64,000 bases of DNA from Bipolaris cookei (taxonomy: Eukaryota > Ascomycota > Dothideomycetes > Pleosporales > Pleosporaceae), in NCBI GenBank assembly GCA_002286855.1, contig NRSV01000004.1:372001-436000 (forward strand), read 5' to 3'. Positions 11,887 through 22,786 of this stretch are shown here, in pieces (the first letter of the stretch is position 1; the number at the start of each line of letters is the position of its first letter). The position numbers and the translations under genes were made by a program. The notes under the pieces are model-generated. The model was not told the origin of the DNA. It did not search any database and saw only the letters and a program-made list of their open reading frames with translations.

Positions 11887-12955
11887 GATCGGGTATCAGT
11901 TCTGGCACTTCAAAGATGGCAGTCTGGAAAACTGTCATATTTTTTGGTGGCTGTCCTCTTGTATGTATATTGTGGGCTTACAAAGGACGGTACCAGGCTC
12001 CGATGTGCCGCCAGAGGACTAGGGTGAGGGTAGTAGTAGCTAAGCGATGCAGATAAGCAGCACTGATTGCGCGAGAAACATAGTTTGAGTGTCTAATTGT
12101 CAAAGTAGTTACACCCATGGCGTTTGTGCAGACGTTGGGTACGAGGCGCTAACGGGTACCGGTGCACATTCGGTAGATCAAAGGGCCCAACGGTTCTGCC
12201 TGCTGCCAATAGACGTGAGACATGTTGGGCTTCATTCCGAAGAGGCTGACAAGAGATCGGATCGGAGATATGCAATATCGATGGAGCATCTTATGAAAGA
12301 TGACCGAAATGTGGATTATTGGAAAGGGTTTCAGAGTGCGATTGCGGTGGATCGCCAGGAACATGGCTGGTGATTTCAGCTGAAAAGGCAAAGCAACAGA
12401 TTGCGCAATCGTCTCGGTGCTACAAGACGTTGCGCCGTTACTTCTCTCTTCGTCTCCCGCTGCGTCCGATTGTAGTCAAAGACGCACTACGTCATTGTGC
12501 GTCTCGAGTAGTTAATTGCCGTAGCCAAGAACCGGTATGGGTGTTTGAGAAAGCGCATGACACTACAAGATCGCGATGGTTTAGGCGGCTATGTCGTTTT
12601 AGGACGCATACATCAATACACAGCGCTACAGGCTTTGTAAATTGAGTGGGGGGCATGCAGGATTCCGCCAAGGGGGCGCAGTCTGAGGACACATCGTGAT
12701 CATGATGGAAATGTGAAATCTGATCGGTGAAGGATAGCAAACTCAGGTGGGGCGGACGAGAATTTGAAGAAATGGGTTTGTGGTGTGTGGCACGTGAAGA
12801 TGTAGTCGGTCTCCAGCGCAAAGGGTCTAGCTCCACCTTACGTTCGCCAAGATGGTAGGCCGAGGTCCGTGCGTCACGATACTGGAACTTTTTTTTCTGG
12901 GACATGCGAATGAAAAGTACGAGCAAAGAAGACTTCAAATTCACATTCTTTTACA
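11887..12955. other. Intergenic, divergent promoters of MFS and NOP4
   Basis: About 1.07 kb between divergent starts. Overlapping ORFs on both strands (up to 150 codons) have no family resemblance. A short T-run precedes the NOP4 start. No RNA gene or repeat seen. Confidence 0.55.
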
Positions 12956-15220
12956 ATGGCTCCCCGTAGAAAGCGCCAACGCCTCTCACTCGACGGTGCA
13001 GAGGTCATCACCGCCACCGCTGACGTCGACCAACCCTCCAGCAATGCCGCAGCTGCAGCGACGGCAAAGGAAGTCGCGCGTAGACAACTCTTTGTTCGCA
13101 GCCTCGCACCCGACGTCACCAGCGAAGACCTAACCGAGTACTTTTCCGAGTCCTACCCGATCAAGAATGCGCTTGTTGTGTTGGACAAAGAGACGCGCGA
13201 GTCCAAGGGCTATGGCTTTGTCACATTCGCCGATGTCGAGGACGCGCAAAGAGCAAAGGAGGAATTGAACAACACACAGATCAAGGGCAAGAAGATCAAG
13301 GTCGATTTCGCCGAGGCTAGACAGCGTGAGGGCGAGGAGAAGCGACCCAGGGCCGCTGACAGGATCAAGGCAGAGCGCGAGCAACAGGTCAAGGAAGCGC
13401 AAGTACCCAAAATCATCGTACGAAACCTGCCCTGGACCATCAAGACACCGGAGGATTTAGAGAAGCTCTTCAGAAGCTACGGCAAGGTCAACTTTGCAAA
13501 TCTACCAAAGAAGCCCAATGGCGAATTGAGAGGATTTGGCTTCGTGTCTCTACGCGGAAAGAAGAATGCAGAAAAGGCAATGCAGGAGCTGAATGGCAAA
13601 GAGATCAGCGGCAGGCCCATTGCTGTTGATTGGGCTGTCGATCGTGACACTTGGCTGAATCTGCAAAAAACCGAACAAGAAGGCGACGCCAAAGCAGATG
13701 GAGACGAAGATATGGAGGATGCCGAAAGCTCCGTAGTCAGTTCTGACGAGGACGATGAGGACGGCTCAGGAGTGGACAGCGAAGACGACGAAGACGAGTC
13801 GGACAACAGCGACATTGACAACGAAGATATGTCCGAGGAAGAAGAGGAAGGTGGCGTTGAGCTAGATCAACAAGACAATCGACCAAAGCGCGAGGATTAT
13901 ACAGTCTTTGTACGAAACGTACCATTTACTGTAGACGATGAACGTCTGAAAGAGCACTTTCAGCAGTTCGGAGGCATACGGTATGCGCGTGTTGTCGTGG
14001 ACCGCGACACCGAACGGCCAAAGGGCACTGCATTCGTTGCATTCTTCACAGAAGAAGACATGGTTAACTGCTTGAAAGGTGTCCCCCGCGTCAAATTGCA
14101 AAAGAGGGATCTGAATAAGCAGGATGGTTCCACCATTACCGTCACACATTCCGTGCTTGAAGACGAGGACGCCGACCCTACAGGCAGATACACTATTGAC
14201 GGCCGTATTCTACAAATCTCCCGCGCCGTCGACAAGAACGAAGCTAGTCGTCTCACAGCCGAGGGCGCAGCTTCGCGCTTCAATCGGGACAAGGACAAGC
14301 GCCGCCTATATCTCCTCTCGGAAGGAACCATCAGTTCTAACTCGCCGCTGTATCAAAAACTCTCGCCCTCTGAGATTAAGATGCGAGAGGAAAGTGCGAC
14401 GATGCGCCGCAAGCAAATTCAAGAAAACCCTTCGCTCCATCTCTCTCTCACCCGTCTCTCGGTTCGCAACATTCCTCGCAGCATCACCTCAAAGGACCTT
14501 AAGCAGCTCGCTCGTAGTGCTGTTGTCGGGTTCGCTGCCGATGTCAAGGCTGGCAAGCGACAAAAACTCAGTAAGGAAGAGGTCATTCGTGGAGGCCAAG
14601 AGATGTTGGTAGCGGAAAAGATGCGTAAGAAGAAGGGCAAAGGTATTGTCAAGCAAGCCAAGGTTGTCTTCGAGACACCTGCAGGTAGCAAAGTTCCGGA
14701 AGAAACTGGCGCTGGAAGGAGTAGAGGGTATGGTTTCATCGAGTACTACACTCACCGCAACGCTTTGATGGGTCTTCGATGGCTCAACGGGCACGCTGTG
14801 GACTATAAGATCAAGGCGGATCCTACACCAAAAAGCAAGAAACAAGCGCAGGAAGCACTGGAAGACAAGCGCAAGCGTCTCATCGTAGAATTTGCCATCG
14901 AGAACGCAAACGTCGTCAACAGACGTACAGACCGCGAGGAAAAATCCCGAGAGCCTCGCAAGCCGAAGACAGGCGGCGAGACTGACGAGGACGAAACCCA
15001 GCCAGACAAAACAAAGGGCAAGAAGCGAAAGCGAGACTTGAGTGCCGTAGACAAAAATAGTAAGGGCAAGACCACCGACAAATCGAAACAGGGTTCGGGT
15101 GCGGAAGCAGGTCCTGCTTCCGCTAAGAACAAGGGCAGTGATGAGAAACTCGCGCTGAGAACCAGGATCATTGCAAAGAAGAGGCAAGCCCGCAAGGCCA
15201 AGAGGTCAGGAAAGGCATGA
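12956..15220 (+). CDS. NOP4: Nucleolar RNA-binding protein Nop4 (RBM28 family, 4 RRMs)
   Basis: Nop4 is a nucleolar 60S ribosome biogenesis factor. A single exon of 754 residues, no intron needed. RRM1 about 42-125 (RNP2 LFVRSL, RNP1 KGYGFVTF); RRM2 about 150-230 (IIVRNL, RGFGFVSL); a strongly acidic linker about 240-305 (runs of D, E and S, probably CK2 sites); RRM3 about 315-425 (VFVRNV, KGTAFVAF) with a long insert; a degenerate RRM4 about 500-625 (LSVRNI, RGYGFIEY). The C-terminus (about 640-754) is lysine/arginine rich, fitting nucleolar localisation. The start is the first ATG of the frame. Length and order match Nop4/RBM28 better than Mrd1, which has five or six RRMs. Confidence 0.9.
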   Translation: MAPRRKRQRLSLDGAEVITATADVDQPSSNAAAAATAKEVARRQLFVRSLAPDVTSEDLTEYFSESYPIKNALVVLDKETRESKGYGFVTFADVEDAQRAKEELNNTQIKGKKIKVDFAEARQREGEEKRPRAADRIKAEREQQVKEAQVPKIIVRNLPWTIKTPEDLEKLFRSYGKVNFANLPKKPNGELRGFGFVSLRGKKNAEKAMQELNGKEISGRPIAVDWAVDRDTWLNLQKTEQEGDAKADGDEDMEDAESSVVSSDEDDEDGSGVDSEDDEDESDNSDIDNEDMSEEEEEGGVELDQQDNRPKREDYTVFVRNVPFTVDDERLKEHFQQFGGIRYARVVVDRDTERPKGTAFVAFFTEEDMVNCLKGVPRVKLQKRDLNKQDGSTITVTHSVLEDEDADPTGRYTIDGRILQISRAVDKNEASRLTAEGAASRFNRDKDKRRLYLLSEGTISSNSPLYQKLSPSEIKMREESATMRRKQIQENPSLHLSLTRLSVRNIPRSITSKDLKQLARSAVVGFAADVKAGKRQKLSKEEVIRGGQEMLVAEKMRKKKGKGIVKQAKVVFETPAGSKVPEETGAGRSRGYGFIEYYTHRNALMGLRWLNGHAVDYKIKADPTPKSKKQAQEALEDKRKRLIVEFAIENANVVNRRTDREEKSREPRKPKTGGETDEDETQPDKTKGKKRKRDLSAVDKNSKGKTTDKSKQGSGAEAGPASAKNKGSDEKLALRTRIIAKKRQARKAKRSGKA

Positions 15221-18200
15221 TTGTAACCAAAACAAAAGCATGATAGCATTAGCGGCGGCGTTTACGTTTAATGGAGAAGAAGTTATTGCTATCTTGAATA
15301 TTGAGATCCGCTGTATACATGCCAATCCTATCTTGCTTCCGCGGCCATTTCAATATGATTGAGTAGATCACGCAAATAAAGTATTGGTTTTAACATATGC
15401 ATCCCTACTTTGAGCTACTGACACTATGGTTCCCCACGGTCCAAGCCCCCCTATATGGTGTACATATGCATGATCCCAGTCAACGCGCTTCGCGGCATCT
15501 CGTCCCATGCTTTCCGTCCGCTGGGCCTCGGTAACAGTTCCCCAATATCGAACTTCTCCCATGTCTTACCGATGTGGTGGCTCGGTCCGCATCCGTCTAC
15601 ATACGTCAGCATGAGGTGGTGATGGGGGCGTGGGAACGTCATACCTTTGATAGAGAAGGGTGTGGGGGAGGAGATGTACTGTTGAAGTAGTACATGAGCC
15701 TCGTAGTTCCTGGACGGTAGCTGGGCAGTGATGAAAGCTGTGGGGTGAGGGTGTTATTTGCCTTGACGCATGTCTCGAGTTTGTTCTTTCTGCTGCTTAA
15801 CTTTGGGAACGCCGAGTCATTTACGTATCCCTCTTTTTCTTTGCTTTACTTCTTTCGTATTCTAGATCACTGATCAATGAAGAAAGAAACCCCTGTCTCT
15901 CTACTACGTAACTGTTCTCCTCTTCCTGGACCCATGACTTGAGCGGAGTCTGAACAAACATTGCCTCTTCTCCCCACGTTTCCAGGGCTGAAAAAACGAT
16001 TCAGCATTCCTTCTTCTATCTGCAGCACCCACCCGAACGCTACACACGCTCCCGTCTTCCCCGAGTCGCAAGCGCCATGCATGCTGGTCGAACGCTTCCA
16101 GACGGATCCTCCCGGGCTTTTGTCATACACATGCAGAAGAAGAAGAAGCTTGGTAGCGGCTGAACCGGTGTAACGTGCTTAAACCGGTACATGGACTGGG
16201 GAGGATAGAAGGTTCGAGTAGGGTGTTGATCTGGGGCTTTAAGTGTGAGTTTGGAATCGATCAGTGTGGAGCGTGTAGATTGGGTTGCTGGTACCAGGCT
16301 TGATAGAAAGGGGGTGATGTGTTGGATAGCTCAAAGTATGATCTTTTATAGGCTTGCTCGCGGAAGATATCACCAAGGTGTGGATGATAGACTATTTTTT
16401 CTCTTAAGGAGTATTGTTCTGTCAAAGTAGCTCCACAACAGCGATACATATCAATAGTCAAAAACAAGCTGGAAGCTGTAAGCACAATTCAGATAGTAGT
16501 AGGCAATTCGATTCGAGCCCTTGCTCCATTGCAAGCACTTCACTATGGAGTCATGCTACATATGTACCACACTTCTCCCCCATCATCCCCCTCGACCGCC
16601 TCCGCCCTACCACATCCAAGCACCTTCCCCCCAAACCGCCACAAAGCCACCCACCCCGACCCAGCCTCCTATCCTTTCTATTCCCCGAATCGGCATCCCT
16701 TCACCTAAAATTGCTCCTGTTCCACCACATACGCGTCACACAAGTGCATGCAGGCTACAGTACCCGCCACCGTTCTGCTGTGTAAGCAAAGCTGCTTGGG
16801 CGGCACGACGATGCCGCGGTTGAATGGAGAGTGGAGTGTGTAACTGTCCAAACGGGGGTTCTTATGGCAAAGGAAATGCTGTGGGGGGCTGAGGGCTAAC
16901 CGGTTTCCCAACGGTATTTTGAGGAGTTGGGGGGTTTTGGAGGAGATGGCGAGTGTGATGGGAGGAGTTTTTTCAATATTTAGGAAGGAAGTTTGGGATG
17001 GTGTAAGGCGCCGTGTGCCGTGATAGAGTTTTGTGGAAAGGGGGACTTTTTTTCTGAGATTCCTCGAGGATTGTCTTGATGTACGAATTGGAATGTGTGT
17101 AGTTTGTAGTTCCACGTTATGTACGGCATGCAGGTGTGGGGTGGGCTTAGTGTATGAGCTTGGGATTAATAAAGCGTACCCAAGTTAGAGTCGATACATT
17201 AAGCATGCATACTTGGGCATGGGCGATGCTTCGCATATATCGATTTCGTGTGACTATTGCATGGCCGAATGCTACGTCCTCGAGGATCTGGGGCGTGCTA
17301 CATGGGGTAGAGTGGGATTGATAGTTTGGAACGTGGTTATGTCTGAGGGGACGCAGATGGATTGTTGGAAGTTTGCATGTAAAGAGGTATTGGAACGCGT
17401 TATTTATCTTCCATTAGCCCCAGTGCCTAGATTTTGGACTTTGCGCTTCCAGTTAGCTAACATGTATCCTGTTAACATGTGGTAGTCTTTCACTGCAAAC
17501 ACATACTTCGAGATACTCGATTTATCTGCATGAACTACGGGGATATCGCGATATGCAGTCAAGGGCCTTCTGAGTTGATTTCTTACTATAATCTGGTAGA
17601 GACTAATACAAAAATATCTATTGCGTGTTTGTGGTGTGCGTAAAAAGCTGCGATGCATCAGGAACCCCCATAGCGTGTTGCGTAGGACCAACGCACTGAG
17701 CACTATTAGCCTGTTACTGCACACCCTCAGAACATGTTTGTTATAGCTTCAAATCAAATGAATATCAAGTCGCCCAGTAGGAAAAGTTTGTAGCAAATCT
17801 CATTTTACCTGAGCTCGAATGTGCGTAACGCTGTTAGCTACAGGGATAAGGGAATGGCTACGGTTCAGAGACTTGTGTCATCTACGAGATGGAAAAAACA
17901 AGTAATTATTTTGAGACCCTTCCAGAAGAACTTAGGAATGTTACTTGACGTGGATCAAAATGCGAAGGTTCACAGTAATGCGACCAAGATTTGCCCCCTA
18001 GACACGCCACAAGACAACTAATCCAGTAGTTGCCATACTGCCAAGAAACATCTTTCTCAACATTCGCTATGCACCTGTCGGCAGGATGTGCCAATTTCCA
18101 TGGTTGTGGAACGATTTCTTGTGAACCTGCTCGCCGTTTTCGTTCGTCATGGGCCACGAGCTACCTTTGTGCAATCATGCATCTAGAAGGGCCGTGCTCC

Positions 18201-18422
18201 TCAGATGGTGTACAGCGAGAGGATACAACGGCCCACACCTAACTATGGCTTCAGGAATTTTCATTATTGTCTCAAGCTAAATGCTTATAGTATCGTGGAA
18301 AGACTTAAAAAATGTACGAATTAAGGATATTCAACAGTGAGCCAGCGTGTCAGTGTTGTGAACCCTAAGGATCTAACGGAATCGGAAAGGCATCAGAAAA
18401 GCAATCTGTGACCTTCACAACG

Positions 18423-18463
18423 ACAGTGGGTAAACCAGGGGGCTTGCAGCCTGGCCCCACTGT
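18423..18463. repeat. Nested inverted repeat (hairpin)
   Basis: ACAGTGGG (18423-18430) pairs perfectly with CCCACTGT (18456-18463). An inner CCAGG/CCTGG stem (18435-18439 with 18450-18454) nests inside. Could be a regulatory hairpin or a mobile element remnant. Confidence 0.5.
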
Positions 18464-18525
18464 TGTATTTCCTTGCTGCTCGATGTAGATTCTATTTCTT
18501 GGGTCACCCAGTCAAGGAAGGGAAA

Positions 18526-18544
18526 GCCGGGCACTGTACCCGGC
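18526..18544. repeat. Short GC hairpin
   Basis: GCCGGG and CCCGGC form a 6 bp perfect stem around a 7 nt loop, 62 bp after the previous hairpin and about 280 bp before the small ORF at 18824. Confidence 0.45.
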
Positions 18545-18823
18545 GAGCGCATTGATACAGACCAGTGCATATAAAGAGTTGTAAATCGCGCCAGAAGTAC
18601 GATGCTTACGTTTCCCCGCATTCTACGCGTCTTTCTCAGACTCGATACTCCAACTGCCCGTCACAAATACAGCAAGAACACGTGCCTTCCATAATCTTTG
18701 CACCTACTGTACCACAGAAGAGTCTTTCGCGTGAGTAACTTCAGCTCCCCTCCTTATAGTAGTTAATCAGAAGTATAGCTCATGTCCCTTTTCCAATCTT
18801 CGATTGTCAATTAACACAACACA

Positions 18824-19054
18824 ATGTGCTCTTATAACAAAATCACCTTTCTCTGCAACCACTTCGAGTATCGAATTGCATCGCATTGCCATTTCGCCCG
18901 AAACGACCCCGGTCACCAATGTTTTGGCGCTTGGAACATTAAGCGCGAATGGGATGAGCCTCAAGAACTTTGCAAAAACTGTGCAAGGCAGCAGGTGTAT
19001 CTCCCAGTGTCATATGACGCGCAGTCGACGTATGGCGTTGGCAGCAAAAGGTGA
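18824..19054 (+). CDS. Small cysteine-containing protein, hypothetical
   Basis: A 76-codon ORF with six cysteines (residues 2, 11, 22, 33, 50 and 53), including CNHFEYRIASHCHFARNDPG and a CKNC pair. The Cys/His spacing resembles small zinc-binding or orphan proteins common in Pleosporales, but I cannot name a family. No signal peptide. After residue 56 the sequence becomes unremarkable; a GTGTAT donor near 18992 could make a different C-terminus by splicing. The ORF lies in gene-poor DNA 630 bp from a transposon, so it might be a young or orphan gene, or a chance ORF. Confidence 0.4.
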   Translation: MCSYNKITFLCNHFEYRIASHCHFARNDPGHQCFGAWNIKREWDEPQELCKNCARQQVYLPVSYDAQSTYGVGSKR

Positions 19055-19684
19055 AGCTGTATTTTACTATGCTCACTTGATCGTAGCGTTGTATAATGAT
19101 CAGGTATCTTCTGGGAGGGTTCATCGGAATCCTGTGACAGACTTTAGTGTTTCTCCGTCCGGTTGGATAATGTAAGTATTCTGTCCTAGTGACATAATCT
19201 GGGCGCATAGCCTTGGCTTTTGCTGAATGACTGGGTTAGCACTTTGGGGGCTGGGACTCACTATATACTGTGGTGTAGTATCACGCGATCATACTGCGGA
19301 TATATATTGGGATTTCGTTTTAGAGTAGACAGACTACCTTCTTCGCTTAATACAAACTTAGCGATTATATTTCAGCTCTCCTTTGCCTACTCGATTGCGG
19401 GTCGCCCCTTGATATTTTGAGCTCGATCTCGTATCGTGCTACAATACGATTTATCTTGCATGTACATACGATTCAATATCAGGCAGAAAAACTTCTGTCG
19501 CTTTGTCCGGCATGCACAGTGGATGAGAGATCGTTGGATTATGAACGATCAAGCAACTTCGCCAGGCGTAATAGCTGATGGAGTATTTCTCAGGTATCAG
19601 TCTGGAAACCAGCCTTGCAACTGCAATTACAAATAGGAAGCCGAGCAGAAAATGATACAATGAAGTCGCAGCAGCACTAGCCCA
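19055..19684. other. Spacer before the transposon, no gene seen
   Basis: 630 bp of AT-rich DNA with only short, unrecognised ORFs. Confidence 0.5.
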
Positions 19685-19686
19685 TA

Positions 19687-19737
19687 CCGTGCCGGACGGT
19701 CATGTGCCTCGGACGGTTACATGCCCAATCTGCCCCA
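19687..19737 (+). repeat. Left terminal inverted repeat (51 bp)
   Basis: Begins CCGTGCCGGACGGTCATGTG and matches the reverse complement of the right end at 47 of 51 positions. All four differences (offsets 4, 11, 31 and 41) are transitions, as RIP or deamination would leave. Confidence 0.9.
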
Positions 19738-19966
19738 TCAAAACCACTACAAAGTTGAGGCCGTAGAGCTGCATCAAACAGCTTTTAACGCGAGATTTCT
19801 TGGAGTTGAGATACAAAAGTAATATCACAATCATCTGTCTATCGATACTTGGCTGGTAACTTGATATCGCAGCCGCGCCGTGATCGCGGTATTGATGGAG
19901 CTACTGAGCGATCGAGTGGCTGCTCACCACCATCACGGCTACCACTGATTGTTTTTTATGCAGGCT

Positions 19967-21704
19967 TTATACAAGCTTTAAGACTTCTTTTTTTAATATT
20001 TTGGGAAGTTTGAGAGCTTGTTTTAGTTGTTTTGCAGCTCTACAGGCAGCTTGGCGAGCAGCTCGCTCAGTAGCTTCATCAGCTTTCTGCTTCGCCCGCA
20101 GTAGCCTCGCCTCTGTTCGCGCGCGACGCCGTGTATCAAGCTCTTAAGCTTTAAGCAGCTTTTCCTCCTCCCGAACTTTAATTTCGATAGCTTTTTGATG
20201 TTGTAGTATCTCACAATCACGTTGTCTTTGCTCGTAGAGGCTGCTCGCTTCTCGCACCTTCCGCGGCGACCAGAAATTAGCTCCATCATGTTGATATTTA
20301 GGTAGCTCGAGCGCACCAGGCTGTGAGCGTTACTTCCGCTGGCGCTCACTAATTAGAGCTTCTCGCAGCTTTCTGTTTTCTTGCTGAACGAGTGTTGAGT
20401 AGGTGGTAAGCTTTATAGTCGTCCGGTAAAGCTGTGAGATCTTTCTACTCTCTTTTTGATTAACCGTACGATCAACAAGCTCTCGGATCTTTCCCCAATC
20501 AGAAGCACTAAACACGGACGAATCAATGTTGCTCTGGTGAGCTGCTGGCTCGAACTTCTGGAGTATTACCTCTGGGTTGAACGGCCATATACCCGTAGCT
20601 TCAAAGGCCTAGAGGATTGTCAATTCCTTGAACGAGGCGTGCGAGGTGTTCCAGAACAGTGGTAAGAAATGAGATTTGGTGATAAGCAGCAGCCTTTGGC
20701 ACCTATCCATGAAGCTCGATAGCTTGTTTGAATAAGCAGTAGAGAGCAGCTTAAAAAGCCCAACGTCGAGCAGCTGGAGCGTATGAGTCGCATGAGGTGG
20801 GTGTATTGGGATCAAGATCTAGTTCTGATCACAATAGTTAATAAAATCCATCATAAGATGAGCGTGATGCCCATGTATGAACAGTAATCGGTAAGAAGAT
20901 CGAGCTTTGGGCTTGGTAGCCGGATCAAACACCTGTTTGAGCCACTGGAGCCCGATATTATCGTTCTATCAGGCGGTAGCCGATGTGGCGATCCAGGCGG
21001 AGTGAACCTCTGGATCAAAGCCTTGGAACCACGAGTTTTGGATAGAGCCAGATTGGCTTGAGTAGATGATGCTTGGATCAAGATGAGATCCGTCAGCGCA
21101 AATACAAGCTATCAGCGTAATCCACTCTCAGTTGCCCTTTTGGACCATAGTCTTTCTCAATCTAGATTGAAGAGAAGTTTTAGAAAAGATCCTCCTTGAG
21201 CGCGATTGAACTCCAATTACAAAGCCCTTCTTGTCCATGTTGTATATATGGCACGGCTCGATCTTATATTGGGCTTTTTTTTGTGCAGAAGCTCAAAATA
21301 GATATAATATTTCCGTTTTAAATCGGCTCGGTGGCGATTGCGATCCATTGGCACAGCCTGTTTTGCCTGGAAAAGATCTGGATAGCGTTGAACAAAGCGA
21401 TCAACCCAGTGGTAACCAATCTCTTTCTGCGCAATCTAAGATGCAAATCTACGAACTAAATACTGACTAGGTGGAGTACCACATATAGTAAGCTGGTCTA
21501 TATATTTAATAAGTTCAAGCTCCTGTTGTGGGTGCAGCGCACGTCGATTTCGGTAGTAAGCCTCGTGTGAGGTGGTTAGACCTTGGCGACGGCGCCTTAG
21601 CGTTGTTGGCTTAGCACCAAATTTTCGCGCAATTTGAGCATACACAAGTTTTTCGCTAGGTTCTAAAGCATTAACAACTGCAAGAGCGGCTTCGATAGGA
21701 TCCG
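19967..21704 (-). pseudogene. Transposase relic of the pogo-like element
   Basis: Read on the minus strand. The N-terminal helix-turn-helix includes YAQIARKFGAKPTTLRRRRQ, followed by a CENP-B-type DNA-binding part with YHWVDRFVQRYPDLFQ. The DDE region includes IYNMDKKGFVIG (first catalytic Asp) and FIHGHHAHLMMDF, where the second Asp position seems to read His. IPIHPPHATHTLQLLDVGLF is the conserved segment after it. The C-terminal tail is basic and glutamate rich. In-frame stops include TAG at 21436-21438 and 20819-20821 and a TAA after ISERQRK near 20337. The enzyme cannot be made. Close relatives elsewhere in the genome would be expected. Confidence 0.85.
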
Positions 21705-21753
21705 TTTAGGGTGGTTGCGGTGCGATCGGGTGGGTGGTGTTGGTAGTGATTAG

Positions 21754-21804
21754 TGGGGCAGATCGGGCATGTAGCCGTCCGAGGCACATGACCATCCGGC
21801 GCGG
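21754..21804 (-). repeat. Right terminal inverted repeat (51 bp)
   Basis: The reverse complement begins CCGCGCCGGATGGTCATGTG and pairs with the left end at 47 of 51 positions; a TA follows directly at 21805-21806. Confidence 0.9.
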
Positions 21805-21923
21805 TAACGGTTTGGCGTGCACCCCACCCCACCTCACACGCCTCGGCAAGCATCGCGACTTGAAGGTCCCCGGGCACTTCCTCGCTATTACCACACCTAT
21901 ACTGAACGTTTAAACACGCCACC

Positions 21924-22509
21924 ATGTCTGACACTGCCGAACCCAAGAAGGAGAAGTTCGCTCCAAAGGAGACTGTGACACTAAACCCACCCAAAGATGA
22001 CATCATCGAGCGGGATTATCTGGCAAAGTGCGATGGTAGGCTTCTCTCCAAATGACTTCCGTCTAGCTTTTGTTTTGGAACACCAGGATATCTAACGATA
22101 AGTGTAGGTACAAATGAAGGATACCCGACATTAGTTGCTATCAAGGTAAATTATTAAGTTCCCATTACGATCCCATCCCGAAGCACGTGCAACGAAGCTA
22201 ACAGTGATCTAGGGCGATGTTTTTGATGTGAGCGGCAAGGAGACGTATGCGCCTGGAAAGGGTTACCATGGTTTGTTTAGCCTTAAGCCCTTCTCATTCA
22301 TGGAATACAGCTAATACATCGTCCCAGTTTTTGCAGGCAAGGAGCCCAACCGCGCTCTTGGCCTGTCTTCTCTCAAGCCAGAGGATTGTATATCGGATTA
22401 CTCTGGGTTGTCTGAGAAAGAGTTGGGAGTTTTGAATGACTGGCACACATTCTTTAGCAAGCGGTACAATATTGTAGGACGACTACAGGCGGAAAGCTCG
22501 AATCTGTAG
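21924..22509 (+). CDS. DAP1: Cytochrome b5-like heme-binding protein Dap1 (MAPR/PGRMC family)
   Basis: Dap1 binds heme and supports the sterol 14-demethylase Erg11/Cyp51, affecting ergosterol synthesis and azole response. Four exons: 21924-22035, 22108-22145, 22213-22270 and 22328-22509; 129 residues, phases consistent. The MAPR core runs about 27-125: YPTLVAIKGDVFDVSGKETY, then APGKGYHVFAGKEPNRALGL. Tyr62 and Tyr68 fall where PGRMC1 has its heme-ligand tyrosines. Unlike yeast Dap1 or animal PGRMC1, no N-terminal membrane helix is present; the N-terminus is lysine rich. The 38 nt exon 2 is short. The end of the pogo element is 119 bp upstream, so the native promoter is separated from the gene. 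Confidence 0.9.
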
Positions 22510-22786
22510 AAAAGGTTCATTTTCTCAGAGTCGATTTGTGAATGTCATGTTATGGCGAAGGTCATCTATCTACACCTTGGGTATCTCCGGATTACACAGA
22601 CTTGTTCAAAGTATCTCTAGCTTCGAATCTTAGGCCCTCTACATGCATATTTGTATTTGGTTATAATCCAGTAGCGACTATTCTTTCCTTATCCTTAAGA
22701 TAGTGACCACTAAACGACCTGATATACGATGTTACACCACTCAGACTTTTACACAACTCCAATATAAACCAAGATTTTCCAGTCTT

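Larger units (their letters stand above)
15221..18823. other. 3.6 kb gene-poor interval
   Basis: No convincing gene. ORFs of 60-136 codons occur on both strands and overlap one another, as expected by chance. A proline-rich one at 16521-16823 and one opposite at 16705-17115 show no recognised motif. Toward the right end sit two strong hairpins (separate entries). The interval leads into the transposon-bearing segment. Confidence 0.5.
19687..21804 (-). mobile_element. pogo-like (Tc1/mariner superfamily) DNA transposon, full length but decayed
   Basis: A 2118 bp element bounded by terminal inverted repeats and a TA on each side (19685-19686 and 21805-21806), the target duplication of Tc1/mariner elements. 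It carries one transposase frame on the minus strand, broken by stops. Length, TA duplication and the CENP-B/pogo-type transposase place it with fungal pogo/Fot1 elements. Both ends are complete, so this is a whole inserted copy that later decayed, not a fragment. Confidence 0.88.

Noticed and set aside
14489..15187. 232-codon ORF antisense to NOP4
   Set aside because: Mirror of the lysine/serine-rich coding strand; composition is a shadow and no motif is seen.
16521..16823. Proline-rich 100-codon ORF
   Set aside because: Ends in unrelated sequence, no conserved motif, overlaps an opposite-strand ORF; low-complexity DNA explains it.
17889..17948. Short ORF MEKTSNYFETLPEELRNVT resembling the start of an F-box
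   Set aside because: Stops after 19 codons and no F-box continuation was found in any frame.
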